Below, piece after piece: positions 1 to 13,156 of a DNA stretch of 64,000 bases; within the stretch, counting starts at the first letter, position 1, and each line of letters opens with the position of its first letter. The notes under the pieces are model-generated. The model searched no databases, was not told the DNA's origin, and saw nothing but the letters and a program-made list of their open reading frames with translations. The stretch lies in the NCBI GenBank assembly GCA_036898135.1, contig CM072515.1, positions 67,911,567 to 67,975,566 on the forward strand. The letters run 5' to 3'. The stretch is from Oncomelania hupensis (taxonomy: Eukaryota > Mollusca > Gastropoda > Littorinimorpha > Pomatiopsidae). A program made the translations under genes and the position numbers.

Positions 1-321
1 ACAATATCAACAAAACACATAGGCCTACATTTAAATTGCCTACATTGCCAAATAATAACATCATAGGAGGCCCCAGTGACCACCTGGCAGAAAGCGTCCA
101 ATATTCCTAAGCTGATCCAACAGACCTAACACACAAATGAGGAGTTTTGTCCCAGAAGAGTTTTCAAGAAAAAAGGTAGGTGACTGGTCTAGCGAAGAAC
201 AAGATAGTATAGTAGATTGATAGAACAGAGTAGGAATGATAAAGAACAAAGGAGAAAGACAGCGACAGTGAGAATTTAAAGCACTAAATTTCCAGAAAGC
301 GGGGATACTATTTATACTTTA
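1..321 (-). repeat. Dispersed repeat family B, copy 1 (cut by window edge)
   Basis: This stretch aligns by eye with 13418-13560, with 27105-27287 and with the reverse complement of 31368-31690. Shared blocks include the CAGTGACCA region, AGGTAGGTGACTGGTCTAG and TTTCCAGAAAGYGGGGATACTATTTATACT. Read on the minus strand, a TATAAATAG motif lies near the 5' end. The 3' part of the element lies outside the window. This copy carries an extra GGCCTA at 22-27 that siblings lack. Confidence 0.75.
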
Positions 322-589
322 AAAAAAAAACGGCACCTCCACGGTGGGACTCACCAGAAAGTAAAGAAGGTAATTATTCATCATTTTTAGAAGATAGGCT
401 ACATCTGACGTGAAACTTTGATAAGAGTTTCCGAGCACGTGCACACCATGCCACATAATGACACATCTACAATTAACTTTTGAATGTTTTAGGATAATTT
501 TCACAAACTGAACAGCTGTACATTCTTTGGTTGAATTTAATGTTAGAACGAGTTTCATCCGGTTTCCTCACTCACTTGATAATGGTATT

Positions 590-803
590 GGATACACTAC
601 AGTCAATCTAAAAATTTCAAAAATAAAAATCCGATTACCATTCCGTCTTCTAAAAGCGATCTTCATGCCTTTACACCACATGTTTGAGTGATAGATGTGT
701 GTTTGCTGTGTGTGTGAGAGTGGGTGAAACTTGTGAGCGTGGTACAGATCGCCGCACTTTGAGCCTGATTAGTAATTTGGGGGGAAGCGTGTATATAGCA
801 TCC

Positions 804-807
<4 letters not shown>
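590..807. repeat. Dispersed repeat family A, leading into a TTA microsatellite
   Basis: The block from about 601 (GTCAATCTAAAAATTTCAA) through TTCTAAAAGCGATCTTC, GAGTGATAGATGTG and CACTTTGAGCCTGATT is repeated, diverged, at 36817-36980. Both copies end in a long (TTA)n run, as expected of a retroposon tail. No coding capacity was seen. The family is not recognised. Confidence 0.65.

Positions 808-862
<55 letters not shown>
808..862. repeat. (TTA)n microsatellite, left half
   Basis: Pure TTA/ATT trinucleotide run. It is the left half of one array split by the solo LTR at 863-1496; the right half resumes at 1497. Confidence 0.95.
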
Positions 863-868
<6 letters not shown>

Positions 869-1496
869 GTTGAGATTCGCGCGGCGGTGCGAATGGGACG
901 CGCGCGATAGATCTGATCGTTTTATTTTGCAAAGCATGCAATAATAGATTGTATTTATCTTTGATTTGATTTTGCGTTGTTGTTAAAAGAAGCTTTGTAT
1001 AACGTTGATAATTTTAGTTGGTCGATATTATTTGAGAATTTTCTAGAATTGGTTGTTTATTATCGATCGAAGCGTGCGGATAATTCTAGCGGTAACTATA
1101 GAGACGCTTCCATTCTAAATATGGTTGTATGACGTGAGACAGTGATGACGAAATTTGTTCTGAAACTTCTGATTGGTTATAATTGTGTCTTGCCCGAATG
1201 TTCTTTCTCTCTCTGGAGTAGAGAGAAACTATATAAGTGCCGCACTGTTTCAAAATAGGGTGGTTGAAAAAGTTGAAAGTAGAGAGGATTGTAAAGTAAA
1301 AAGTTGAGAGTGGAAAAAGCGATTGTATGCAGTTGTTGATGTTCGCTGAATAAAGTTGGAAAACTACATACGACGACTTCTGCCTTGTTGATGAGTGAGC
1401 AGGCTGCGTGGATAAACGAATCTGAGTTACACTTATCAGGTTTCAAGCATCGGGGCTGAATCAACTGATTTTAAAAAAAAACCATGGAGTGTAACA
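863..1496 (+). mobile_element. Solo LTR of the Gmr1-like retrotransposon family
   Basis: About 634 bp aligning end to end with the LTR at 58580-59228. Shared blocks include TTTGTATAACGTTGATAATTTT, TTTACTATCGATCGAAG (here TTTATTATCGATCGAAG), AATAAACGAATCTGAGTTACAC and AAGCATCGGGGCTGAATCA. The 3' end is GAGTGTAACA; the 5' end is TATTACGTTGA, where intact copies start TGTTACG. A TATATAAG motif near 1230 and an AATAAA near 1350 are the likely promoter and polyadenylation signals. Both flanks are ATTAT (858-862 and 1497-1501), a 5-bp duplication within a TTA array. No internal region remains, so LTR-LTR recombination is inferred. Confidence 0.85.
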
Positions 1497-1565
<69 letters not shown>

Positions 1566-1566
1566 T
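1497..1566. repeat. (TTA)n microsatellite, right half
   Basis: Continuation of the TTA array interrupted by the solo LTR. Confidence 0.95.
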
Positions 1567-1629
1567 TTACAAGAAAATTCTACTTATTTATTATTAGTAG
1601 GCCTAATTGCCAGTATCGCATCCCTGAAA

Positions 1630-1695
1630 GAGTGCAACGTGAGACTGTTTCTTTTAAGTTTTGAGTGTAACGTGAGACTGCTGCTTTTAAGTTTA
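1630..1695. repeat. Short tandem duplication, about 33-bp unit
   Basis: Two adjacent imperfect copies of AGTGYAACGTGAGACTG followed by CTTTTAAGTTT. The rest of 1567-2640 shows no gene; TAGGCCTA lies at 1598-1605 and a G-run at 2041-2054. Confidence 0.7.
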
Positions 1696-2642
1696 ACGTA
1701 TTGTTTGCATAGAACAAAGAATTCGACTGATAAATGTATTGTTGCGGAATACAGCGTGTTCGTGTCTGGAGGGTGTGTGTGTGGTGTATGTGGTATGTGT
1801 AACCGTGTGTCTATTGACAACTTTCTACCGCCTACGTTGCTGACCCAAACACTTGTTTATGAAGTTTGCTTGTCATATCTTTGAGACAGGTTGTCAAAAC
1901 ACAGCCCTTGAAAATGTAACAAACACAAGAACGTCTAAAATGAGGAATTAAATGTTGATATAGCATTCGGATTCAAGTAGAACAATTTTTTTCTCGGTCA
2001 GTGGCTGTAAAAAAATCCATTGAGAGAATTGAGGGTTGTGGGGGGGGGGGGGGAGAATTTGGTTGTAGAGAAACAGAGAACGCGACTGCTGAAAGGTTTT
2101 ACAGTAAGGTCTTTGTTGTGAAATGAACCAGTGCAATGTTTTCTAGTCAGACTGATCTTATTAAATGAGAAGTCCTATTTCAGAAAATGTTGAAGTCTTA
2201 AAAGGTGTGTGGTGTGTGTGACTGTTTAGCAACATCGGAGCAATTTTCATATGCAATGTATGTTATCATTTGACTGAATAAATTATGTAATTCTGTAATA
2301 CATACTAGGTACTCCCCAACATATCGTGTTTCTTTGTTGCCATGTAGACAGAGACTTACAAGTCCAACTTCAAAACTCGTCTCTTCCTTAAAAAAAATGT
2401 CTGATCTTGTCGCCCATCACATCATTATTCCTTCTTTTCTGATTCAAACCACCGCCGTCACACCGCACGCCCCGGCCCCCTCTTTAGTTGCTTTCCTACT
2501 CTCCCTCGCTCCCTCCCTCGTCTTTTATATTTTACTTGTAAGTATTCTTTTCCATGTTTGTATTATGACTTTGCATAATTCATTAGGGTCTTTTGTTTTG
2601 TTTCACTTCTTTTTGTATGTATTTCGATGTTTAAGTTCAAGT

Positions 2643-2677
2643 CAAGGACTACTAAAGAGTCTCTTTAGTAGTCCTTG
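2643..2677. repeat. Perfect hairpin: 17-bp arms, 1-nt centre
   Basis: Left arm 2643-2659 begins CAAGGACTACTAAAGAG; right arm 2661-2677 is its exact reverse complement, with a single T at 2660 between them. No gene context is evident. Confidence 0.9.
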
Positions 2678-2773
2678 GTTCAAGTATAAATGCGTGAGAA
2701 CTGCACTTTGAACTTATTTCATTAAGAAAAACCGCTGTATAAATACCATTATTATAATTATGATAATTATGAT

Positions 2774-2776
2774 ATC

Positions 2777-2838
<62 letters not shown>
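2774..2838. repeat. (ATT)n microsatellite
   Basis: Pure trinucleotide run of about 65 bp. Apparent Asn- or Ile-rich ORFs across it are artefacts of the repeat. Confidence 0.95.
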
Positions 2839-2839
<1 letters not shown>

Positions 2840-3184
2840 AGAGACACGCACAAAAAAGCAATGCTTAGAAACGGTACGGCCTTCATCCACATAATTGATA
2901 GTGCCTATCACGTCACGATCATGCCGGATGTATATATGCATTAAATTTTATTTCAAATATTAACGTGTGTGTCACTGTGAGTGCGCGCGCGCCTGGGTGT
3001 GTGTGTGTGCGCGCGCGCTCGTACGAAAAAAGATAAATATATATCTAGAGAGTTAGCCTAAGTTTGAGTGTGTGCGGGGGATGAACGAGCTTCGTGGATA
3101 AATTAGGCACCGAAGTCTGGGTTTGTGGTTGTGCTGCGCTTGCAGGCGTCATGTGTATAAGCTTATGTGTGTGAGCGCGGGTGA

Positions 3185-5330
<2,146 letters not shown>

Positions 5331-5335
5331 ACGAA

Positions 5336-5890
5336 GTTAAAGGAAAATATGGAATGACATGTCACTATCCGAAATAACTTCAAGCCAAAATATCAGCGCA
5401 AAACGTGTTTAGAAAATGTTGAAGCACAATGACCTTGACCTTTGAGAATGTACACATGCAAATGATTTGCTTAGCAGTAGTGGCAGTATCTGCAAAGTAA
5501 AAATGATGACTTTCGGTTCAGTTATTGTTGGGATAAATCAATAAGTGTCTTTTGAACCAAATAAAGTTACATTCCAAGCGACGGACCGACCGACTGACTG
5601 ACAACCGGACAGCTACTGAAGAGTGGCCCATGATTTGAAGTACCCGTAAACCTAAACTCAACAAAATCGATTCAGCCGTTTTTGAGATATCGAGCATAAC
5701 GTGCTTAGCAACAAAATGACTCCACTGACCTTTGATTTCGCTGTAGAGCAAATACGATGAGACAGGAGGCAGGCCACAATGTTCCTATGAAGGGTGGTCA
5801 AAATCCGTTCAGTGGTTCTTGAGATATGGCTTCCAACGGACCGATCCACGGACTGACTGACAAAAGGAGGGACAGACCGACGTTTTGCTC
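5336..5890. repeat. Diverged internally repetitive block
   Basis: Two related phrases recur: CAGCCGTTTTTGAGATATCGAG (about 5673) and CAGTGGTTCTTGAGATATGGC (about 5811). Each is followed or preceded by ACGGACCGA-type tracts and by TGACCTTTGA. This looks like an old dispersed repeat with GACC/GACT simple sequence; no coding region was seen. The family is not identified. Confidence 0.4.
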
Positions 5891-6753
5891 TCTCTGATTC
5901 CCACCGACTATTTTAAAGTATTTAAGGAAATACAAAAATCTTGGTTGATGAATGATTATCACGGACAGCGGAAACTATTTTCGGTGGCTTCATAAACATA
6001 CAGTATGAGATCTTATATTCCATCCTTTGTGTCTTTCCCCCGAAGCATTCAAATACGTGTATCATGCTAAAAGAATCATCGTATCGGCCCGAATGGCTGT
6101 ACTGAAACAAAATGACAAAAAGGAATAAGGTTTTTATCAGCTCCTAACGCTAACGGCACAGCAGACCTATCTGTATATAATTGGTTGTATGTTGGTTTTA
6201 TCGTACAATAGTTTAGAGTGGAAAGCATTTCATGTTTCAGTTTTGAATTTAACCGATAACCTGCTTGGTTGTTGCTACTATTGATGGCAATATTTGAAAT
6301 TTCGAATCAAACACAGGTACAGCAAGTGAAATAATTCTCGTCATGTTGATCTATTCAGGTACGTTTTGTTACGTGTTCGATGATTTGAACCATACAGAAT
6401 TAGGGCAAATAACCGGGGTAATTAAGAATGTATTGTCTAACTCGTGTATTTAATTGTTTTTCTTCTGTCTACAGATCCACGTCTTTCGTAAATTCTCTAG
6501 CCGTCGGAGCTGTGTCACTGAATGTAGTGACAAATGGGCAAAAAATGAATTGCACCGTAACAGTACTTTTGGTACTTTTTTCAGATGAATTCAGTTTGCA
6601 GGATTTGAAGACAAATTAATGGCCGAATCAGACTGGATCAAAACAATGACTTGAAACATTACCAGTGTCTTCCGGATTTGTAAACACCAGCCTCCTGAAC
6701 TTGAACTTGTTTGGATTATTATACATGTAAATTGTATGACCTGGATTATCAGC

Positions 6754-6932
6754 ATGTCAGACGCAGGAGCATTGTCACCTCAGCGGGCTCGTGTCACTGG
6801 AAGTAAGCACGCACCCCACCCTCCCCCAACCACTACCCATGGGACTGTGGGTCGGAGGGGTAGTATATTGAAGATGTTCGAACCCCCCGTGCCTCGAGAC
6901 AGACGTCGCTCTTCCGCCAATGTTTCGCTAGG
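6754..6932 (+). CDS. Candidate alternative first exon, Ser/Arg/Pro-rich N-terminus
   Basis: An ATG at 6754 (an in-frame ATG also at 6736) opens a reading frame that ends at a consensus donor, GG|GTAAGT, at 6933. The peptide starts MSDAGALSPQRARV and contains two basophilic kinase-like sites (RRGS and RRRSS) plus Pro-rich runs, so it is probably disordered. The exon ends in phase 2 (179 nt), as do the exons at 40880, 45961 and 51802 on this strand. No acceptor or matching second exon was seen between it and 53109. The product is not recognised. It may be an alternative N-terminus of a gene continuing downstream, or a chance ORF next to a donor. Confidence 0.45.
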
Positions 6933-7784
6933 GTAAGTTTATTTGTTTATATGACTCTGTGATCATCTGTTTTGCTTTTTTAAAATTTTGTTATCTACTT
7001 TGAATCAATGTTACATCTAGTTGTACATTGTGGTGTTAGCAATGTCATTTTACTACTTGAAAACGGATTAAAGTAAGAATTTTTTTAAAATTGTATGGTC
7101 GATAGGCATGAACTAAAGTCGTCAGGAAAACTACACAGAGCATTATTTTTGTTAGTTATGCTTGTGGTCAAAAAGCATTTTCTTTTTGCTCATTCTGAAG
7201 CATCGCTTTCCAACACATACAGAATCATTTCATGAATACTCTCTATTCTGGGCTTGTCAGTGTTTAGTAGTTCATGAGTCCCTTAAATTAAATCAATATA
7301 TCTTATAGACCGTTTCTTGTAAAATGCGACCTTCACAACAAATCGGTCGTTTGGTTTGTGAGTTCCTAAAAATCTTACTGGCAGTCCAAAATCTATTTTC
7401 CAATCGGTCGGGCATTGCGCGATTTGAAGCTATAACTAATGTTATGTAATAAATCAACATGCGTTCATTAGCAGTAGGCCTATTACTAGTACTTATCTCT
7501 TTGACAGTTTCAAATATACATATATATATATATTTAGCGTAGATATGAACTTTTCCCCATCGAACTTCTTTTTTATTTTCTGCTAATCTTTCGGGTTTTA
7601 ATTTTACGTAGAATCAGCGAGTGGATTGGTCAGTCAGTGAAAGATCCATTAAGAGAGAAAAGCAGGCACGTAGAAACTTGAGTTGCAAATTAGTTTTGTC
7701 CCTTGGTTCTCATTGGCTTTTGCTGGGACAAGTTCAGGCGAGAATGGACGAGCTAGATACGGTGTGGCATCACCAAATGTACAT

Positions 7785-7845
7785 CATCGCCGATGGTACT
7801 GCGCATGCGTGAACTTCCGGAGGTCATTTCCGCCAAGTTCTGCAC
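7785..7845. promoter_or_regulatory. Candidate promoter: NRF1-like and ETS-like sites
   Basis: An NRF1-type palindrome TGCGCATGCG (7800-7809) is followed at once by ACTTCCGG (7813-7820), the reverse complement of an ETS/GABP site, and by a second TTTCCG at 7828. In animals this pairing marks TATA-less, often bidirectional promoters. No transcript start can be read directly. Confidence 0.4.
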
Positions 7846-7970
7846 ATGACTGGAAACAGAAGGGACGACGAATTACGATGCGTAAGGTATCGTAGAAAGC
7901 CCAGTTATCGTAAAATGTTTTGAGTAGAATAAACAAGAATGCACATATACCAAGTGCACAGTAGGCCTTT

Positions 7971-8630
7971 AAGACGTTCCCCAAGCATTTTTACCAGCAC
8001 ACAAAACGAGACTTAGCCAATAATTTCATATTTTTGGTGCACAGAGCCAGTACATACCGCTTGTTCACAATCGGTGCGCCGTTATTTTGAAATGTTCCCG
8101 ACTGAATTAAGTACGTTGGCCATGAAGACGTTCGCATTTTTACAAGCATAAGAAACGAAACCTAACCAATAATTTCCGATTTTGGGTGCACAGGGCCAGT
8201 ACCTATCGCTTGTTTACATTCAGTGCGCCGTTGACGAGCGTTGTGGCCAAGTGGGCTAAGGCGGGACTAACTTGCCTTGTCCACAGGCCAGAAACCAATG
8301 GCGCCTGACAGGTGTGGGTTCCATCCAGCATCTGGGCGTTATGTTTCTCCGAATATTATTTACTTTCGACTGGGCAACGTCTCGGGGGTTTTCTCCGGGT
8401 ACTCCGGTTTGCTCCTCAAGCAAAATTTCAAAATCACAACTACTGTTAGGTAGGTTGGGTTTGGGCGCGCCACAGGCTGCGACTACGCTTTCCCCAGGGG
8501 AGGCGGCCCAGAATTTCCCTATGGAAAAAGGGACAATAAGGTAAATAAAATAAAATAAAATAAATAAAAATATTTTGAAATGTTTCCAAATGAATTACAT
8601 TCGTTTACAATCGGGTGCCAAGAAAATTGT
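7971..8630. repeat. About 154-bp tandem duplication, second unit split by a SINE
   Basis: Unit 1 spans about 7971-8124 and unit 2 starts about 8125. Shared blocks are AGACGTTC, CCAATAATTTC, GTGCACAG and GCCAGTACMTA, then GTGCGCCGTT. In unit 1 GCGCCGTT is followed directly by ATTTTGAAATGTT. In unit 2 that junction is interrupted at about 8232 and resumes at 8569 with ATTTTGAAATGTTTCC. The interrupting sequence is the SINE at 8235-8568. Confidence 0.75.
8235..8568 (+). mobile_element. tRNA-derived SINE, copy 1
   Basis: The head matches a pol III promoter: A box TGGCCAAGTGG and B box GGTTCCATCC about 65 bp later. The body runs through TTGGGCGCGCCAC to an AAATA-rich tail ending at about 8568. 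A second copy lies at 10061. Boundaries come from the broken tandem duplication around it. SINEs of this kind are moved by a partner LINE; the partner is not identified. Confidence 0.8.
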
Positions 8631-8705
8631 GAATAGGCCTACAGTTGGACAATGTTGAGAGGGTTGAACAAGTCTTTTTAACGTACTGCAATGACCATTT
8701 TCCTA

Positions 8706-8794
<89 letters not shown>

Positions 8795-8795
8795 A
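8706..8795. repeat. (CTA)n microsatellite
   Basis: Pure CTA run of about 90 bp, about 55 bp upstream of a LINE fragment. Poly-Leu, poly-Ser and poly-Val ORFs across it are artefacts. Confidence 0.95.
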
Positions 8796-8850
8796 AAGAA
8801 AGTTTCCCGCTTTTTTCCATCTCTTATCTAGCGAGATTTCCAATGTTCTA

Positions 8851-9314
8851 CATTCCAAGGTAAGGCTGCTGCGCTCCCTTGTCATCTCCATCTTCCTATA
8901 CACTTGCCAAACATGGACCATCACAGCAGATCTACAACGAAGAATACAAAGCATGGAGATGAGGTGCTACAGAGGACTTCTGGGCATTTCTTATACTCAG
9001 CACATCACCATTGACCAAGTCTGACAGACCAACACACAAGCCATTGGACAACATGATGACATGCTCACAGTGGTGAAGAAATGGAAACTCCGATGGTATG
9101 GCCACGTCACCAGAGCTTCAGGCCTTGCAAAGACCATCCTGCAAGGGGCGGTGAAAGGAGGCAGAAGAAGAGGGAGACAGAAAAAGAGGTGGGAGGACAA
9201 CATTCGAGAATGGACTGGCTTGACACTGAGCGAAACAATCAGGGTAGCTGAGGACAAAGAAGATGGAGTACGCTGGTTAAACGATCATCTGTGGTGCCCC
9301 AATATGATAGGATA
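8851..9314 (+). mobile_element. LINE fragment (family L), 3' end of the RT ORF
   Basis: Plus-strand translation in pieces gives the C-terminal part of a non-LTR retrotransposon polyprotein: a LWGLLHGH-like YGHVTRASG segment, then RWEDNIREWTGLTLSE. It aligns with the minus-strand copy at 48542-49240. The reading frame is broken, for example by an in-frame stop near 9022. The 3' end lies in AATATGATAGGATAATTG, a decayed form of the GGATAG tail in sibling copies. It is 5'-truncated, as is usual for LINE insertions. Confidence 0.8.
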
Positions 9315-10060
9315 ATTGATAAGCTGTAAGTGATTAATCTTGGCACATTAGTAGCTCAAAGAGCTGCTCAAGGTGCTGGGACGGGATCTATCAAACCAAA
9401 GCCGCCAGCTGCACACTGTCCGACACCATGGATCGACCGACTATTACTACGTAGTGGTATTAGTATTTGAACCGGGTATCTGTGCGCTCTTGACAGAATG
9501 CGGGCAGGTTCCTAATGTGCAGCCAAGATGACATTGGAAGGAAGGGAAAAGGAGTGAATTACAGTCTAAAGAGTTGTTACAGAAAGTCGGCACTTGTGGG
9601 CATGGAACCTTGGTCGCTAGCATGCAAGGCGCGCAAGTTGGCCCCGGAGCCACCCCAGTACGGTCATTGCACAGGCTATTCACAACTTTCCGGCACCTCT
9701 CATAAAAACTCGTGGGTATCGCCATTATAAATTAAAACGAGGTTATATGAAACCAAGTTCCGGTTTTGCTTGTTTTGCTTTTATCAAAGCTTGATGCGTG
9801 ACTTTTAAATATGGCAAATTGCCGAAAACGACGATTGTTAGAGCCAGAAAACGAGTGGGATAAGTATAAAAACGGTGGAGGAAGTACATGCTCAGTGAAA
9901 GAATGCAAAAAACAATCGTAGAGGCCTGTATTTGTGGCGATTTCGGAGGTGCGTCGATCATCGACAGAAAGTGAAACGGGACCTGAAAACTCTTGTAATT
10001 TTCCATAGCTTCGCCGTCGCAACCTTCACAAAACACAAAGTAACTGAATATGTTAGGCTA
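9315..10060. other. No gene seen
   Basis: Several short ORFs occur on both strands (for example 9743-10036 minus, with hydrophobic runs). None has a recognisable domain, splice context or homologue within the window. Confidence 0.5.
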
Positions 10061-10270
10061 ACGTTGTGGCCAAGTGGGCTAAGGCGGGACTAACTTGCCT
10101 TGTCCACAAGCCAGAAACCAATGGCGCCTGACAGGTGTGGGTTCGAGCCAGCATCTGGGCGTTATGTTTTTTCCGAATATTTTTCAAAAATTCACAAATA
10201 ATGTTAGGTAGGGTTTAGGCGCGCCACTGGCGATAGAAAGGGATAATAAACTGCAGCAAAAAAAAAAAAA
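10061..10270 (+). mobile_element. tRNA-derived SINE, copy 2
   Basis: Same family as 8235-8568. The A box TGGCCAAGTGG is identical, and the B box GGTTCGAGCC is closer to consensus. An internal deletion shortens the body before TTTAGGCGCGCCACTGG, and the 3' end is an A-run at about 10257-10271. Confidence 0.8.
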
Positions 10271-10539
10271 ATATGTGAGGGTACGATACAGGTGGCCAGT
10301 GACACATGTTATTATTCTTGAATATTTGGAAATAACTCACTAAAACAAGCGGAGAAAAAAAACCGGAAGTATTTTTCATAGAGGGGATTCCCGTTGGTGC
10401 ATAGGATAGCAGAAAAGTGTGAATAGCTTCTTGATTGTAATAAGGCACCCATTTCGTCTTAAAGTACCGCACCCTCCCTTCCTTCAAACCAAGAAAAAAT
10501 GAACTGGACTATGATCAGTATCCTCCTCCACTCACAGCT

Positions 10540-10770
10540 CCTCACCCACCCACCCACCCACAACCACCCATATACGCCCTCCACCCCATCATTCCTTCCC
10601 CAATGTCCCAATGTACTGCCGTGTTCTTCATGTCCCTTTTCTTAAATGCCTGTGAATTTACATAGGGAAAATGAAGTTTAGCGGACCCTGGATTTGAATT
10701 AGCTCCCTCTGGCGAAGATCTTGAGGAGCAGGAGGAAGAGGAGGAGGAGGAGGAAGAAGAAGATTGAGAG
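10540..10770. repeat. Low-complexity CCCA and GGA tracts
   Basis: CACCCACC repeats at about 10545-10570 and GGAGGAAGA repeats at 10722-10763. No gene was seen between 10271 and 10900. Confidence 0.6.
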
Positions 10771-10902
10771 TGAGAGGTGAGTGATGAACGAGGGAAACAG
10801 CCTAGAAAAAAGTCGAGTTTATGAATGAAGTGGAGGAAGGAGAGGGTGCATATTTAAGAGAGAGAAGCGGAGAATATATTGTTTTAGTGTGCTTTCATGT
10901 AT

Positions 10903-11623
10903 CAGTGATGGAGAAAGTTTTTAAGCTAGGGGTATTTATACCCTCAACCAAAACATGTGGGGGTTTTCATACCCTCACTGCAAACATAAGGGGGTTTTTA
11001 TACCCCCTTTCAGTTTTTTAGGGGTACACCAACATACGTAATAAACACTTTGCGTGGAAAGTCTTTTCATCAGTTTGAGTTTCTTCAGCCGGGCCCGGTT
11101 GCGGCTCACCTTTTTCTTCTCTTACCGAGCACTCAAAGCCAAAGGCTGACAAAAAAGTTAGTTTTTCTTTTCCTTCATCTTCTTTTAATTTTTTATGAGA
11201 ATTAGTTTTGTCTACTTTATTTTTCATTTTCTTTGGCTTCCCCTCAGATCGCTGCTTGTCGGCCATGTTTGTTGGGTTGTTGTCAGTCTTATATAGCCAA
11301 TCAAAAGCGTCGAGAAAAAATTGTGAATATTATCGTGCATATGATTGGCTGTTTCTTGGAAGCGACAGAATGAATAGGAGGGGGAGAAAGGGTGGTAGGC
11401 GGTCGCGCAGGACGCACAGGCACACGATCCAAATCGAGCGAAAGCTTTACGCACGACCGAAATAGTTGTACCTGATGATACCTCCCAGCAACTTAGCTTT
11501 ACGTTTTCATACCCCTTTGGCACTGACTTTGTGCGTGTTTATACCCTTTCATTACATTTTCGTTACGTGATTTCCCAACTCAGTACGTGAAACACGTACG
11601 ATTGTACGTGATCTCCATCACTG
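10903..11623. mobile_element. Unclassified non-autonomous DNA transposon, 721 bp
   Basis: Terminal inverted repeats CAGTGATGGAGA (10903-10914) and TCTCCATCACTG (11612-11623) are perfect over 12 bp. Both flanks are ATGTAT (10897-10902 and 11624-11629), a 6-bp target duplication. The left subterminal region has three short palindromic blocks of the form GGGGTATTTATACCC, GGGGGTTTTCATACCC and GGGGGTTTTTATACCCCC; related TATACCCC blocks recur at the right side with CACGTAC repeats. A CAG start recalls hAT elements, but hAT elements usually make 8-bp duplications, so the superfamily is left open. Confidence 0.7.
11123..11266 (-). CDS. Lys-rich exon-like ORF inside the DNA transposon
   Basis: An ATG at 11266 (minus) opens a Lys-rich, charged peptide starting MADKQRSEGKPKK, which reads to ...FGFECS and then a possible donor GTAAGAG. 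It could be the remaining first exon of a transposase ORF, since a basic N-terminus is common there, or a captured host exon. No catalytic residues are present. The function is unknown. Confidence 0.3.
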
Positions 11624-12068
11624 ATGTATGTTCGTGAAGATCATTGTGTTGGTATGTGTTCACCGACATACTGACGCGACGGTACATGCCTACTTACGAG
11701 CAGGGTCGCAGAACTGCATTGGTAAGAATATAATTATATATCTTAATTTTTTGGCCCGACCCTAAACTTTTGTGGGGATCGCCTGGAAAAAAATTTCAAA
11801 AGCCAAAAAAATCGCACCCAGGGTGCAAAAGCTTTTATTAAAAAAAACAATTATATTAAAAAAAGGAGCTGACCTACCGACTTTTTCCTTTTCTCTATGT
11901 TGCCGTAAACAGATATTAATAATAATAATAACGGATTTTTATATAGCGGGTACTCCAGCCTATGACCAGACTCACCACGCTTTACATAGTCATTACATAT
12001 AAATACATGCACTCGATGAAACATCACTTTTGCTACAATACACCAAAAGACGGGACAGTAAAGGTAAA

Positions 12069-12157
12069 GACTATTTACAACTATGTACATAAATTACAAA
12101 AAAGACAAAAATAGACTATTTACAACTATGTACACAAATGACAAAAAGACAGAAGAT
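12069..12157. repeat. 45-bp tandem duplication
   Basis: GACTATTTACAACTATGTAC starts both units (about 12069 and 12114), each followed by AWAAATKACAAAAA and GAC. The flank (11930-12420) contains TTTTTATATAGCG and other phrases typical of SINE-like 3' ends; no gene was seen. Confidence 0.7.
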
Positions 12158-12424
12158 AGAATAGCAAAAACCTATTCACAGCTATTTATATGCCCGGTTA
12201 GGCCCAGGAAGAAAAACAGTATAAATATTTATTTACAGCCGTGTATACACTTACGGATCAGACATAGGCAAAAGATGAGAGAATGGCAGCGGGATACAAA
12301 TCAATCTGAATAATGCAGTTTGAAGAGGTGGGTTTTGAGGGCCTTTTTGAATGCATGTGTTGATTGTATGTTGCGGATATGGGATGGAAGGGAATTCCAC
12401 TGCTTAGGTGCAGAGTAAGATATA

Positions 12425-12579
<155 letters not shown>

Positions 12580-13156
12580 GGGCCAAATATTGCATTATAA
12601 TGGTTTATACACAGACAGGCAAAATAACCGCATTGAATTTAGCAGTATTTAAGCTTCTGATCACTCCCTCGCTCAATTAATCTAGTTCATCTACAATTTT
12701 ATGGTACGGCACCTACACAAAGTACTTGGTTAATGGTTAATTGGTTTTACCCCATAGAAATCCTTAATCGTCTTAGAAGAAGAGCAAACTTTTGCCCCGC
12801 AGGCCCCGTTATAAGCAACTCAATGTGTTCGTCCAGCCAGTTTCTACCAAATCCTCCACTGTTCAGAACTCGATGGAGCAAACTCGAGCGGAAAGTCAAC
12901 ACAGCTGAACAACGATCTGTAGTTTTGCTCTTTGGTGCTGGAATATAATATATTAGGCATATATGACTATTCGGTTTTCCTTCATGATATACTTTTATCG
13001 CTGTTTTTAGACGTTAGCCCTTACTTTGTACAGTAACGAGGTTCAGGCGATTTTATCGCATTTCAAAGGTTAGTGAAGACATACAAATACGAACAGTAAT
13101 AACGGTCTCGGGTACAACTGTTCATCTCGATTTAGTACTGCGTCCCACTAACTCCA

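Noticed and set aside
684..944. ORFs with long Ile, Asn or Tyr/Ile runs across TTA, TA and TC arrays (also near 2714, 12364, 36751, 42057, 42637, 52499)
   Set aside because: They are translations of microsatellites; no conserved sequence on either side and no splice context.
9743..10036. 97-codon minus-strand ORF with hydrophobic segments
   Set aside because: Two overlapping frames of similar length, no homologue or splice context; probably non-coding.
10903..11623. hAT assignment for the 721-bp transposon
   Set aside because: CAG-start TIR fits but the duplication is 6 bp rather than 8 and no transposase core is present.
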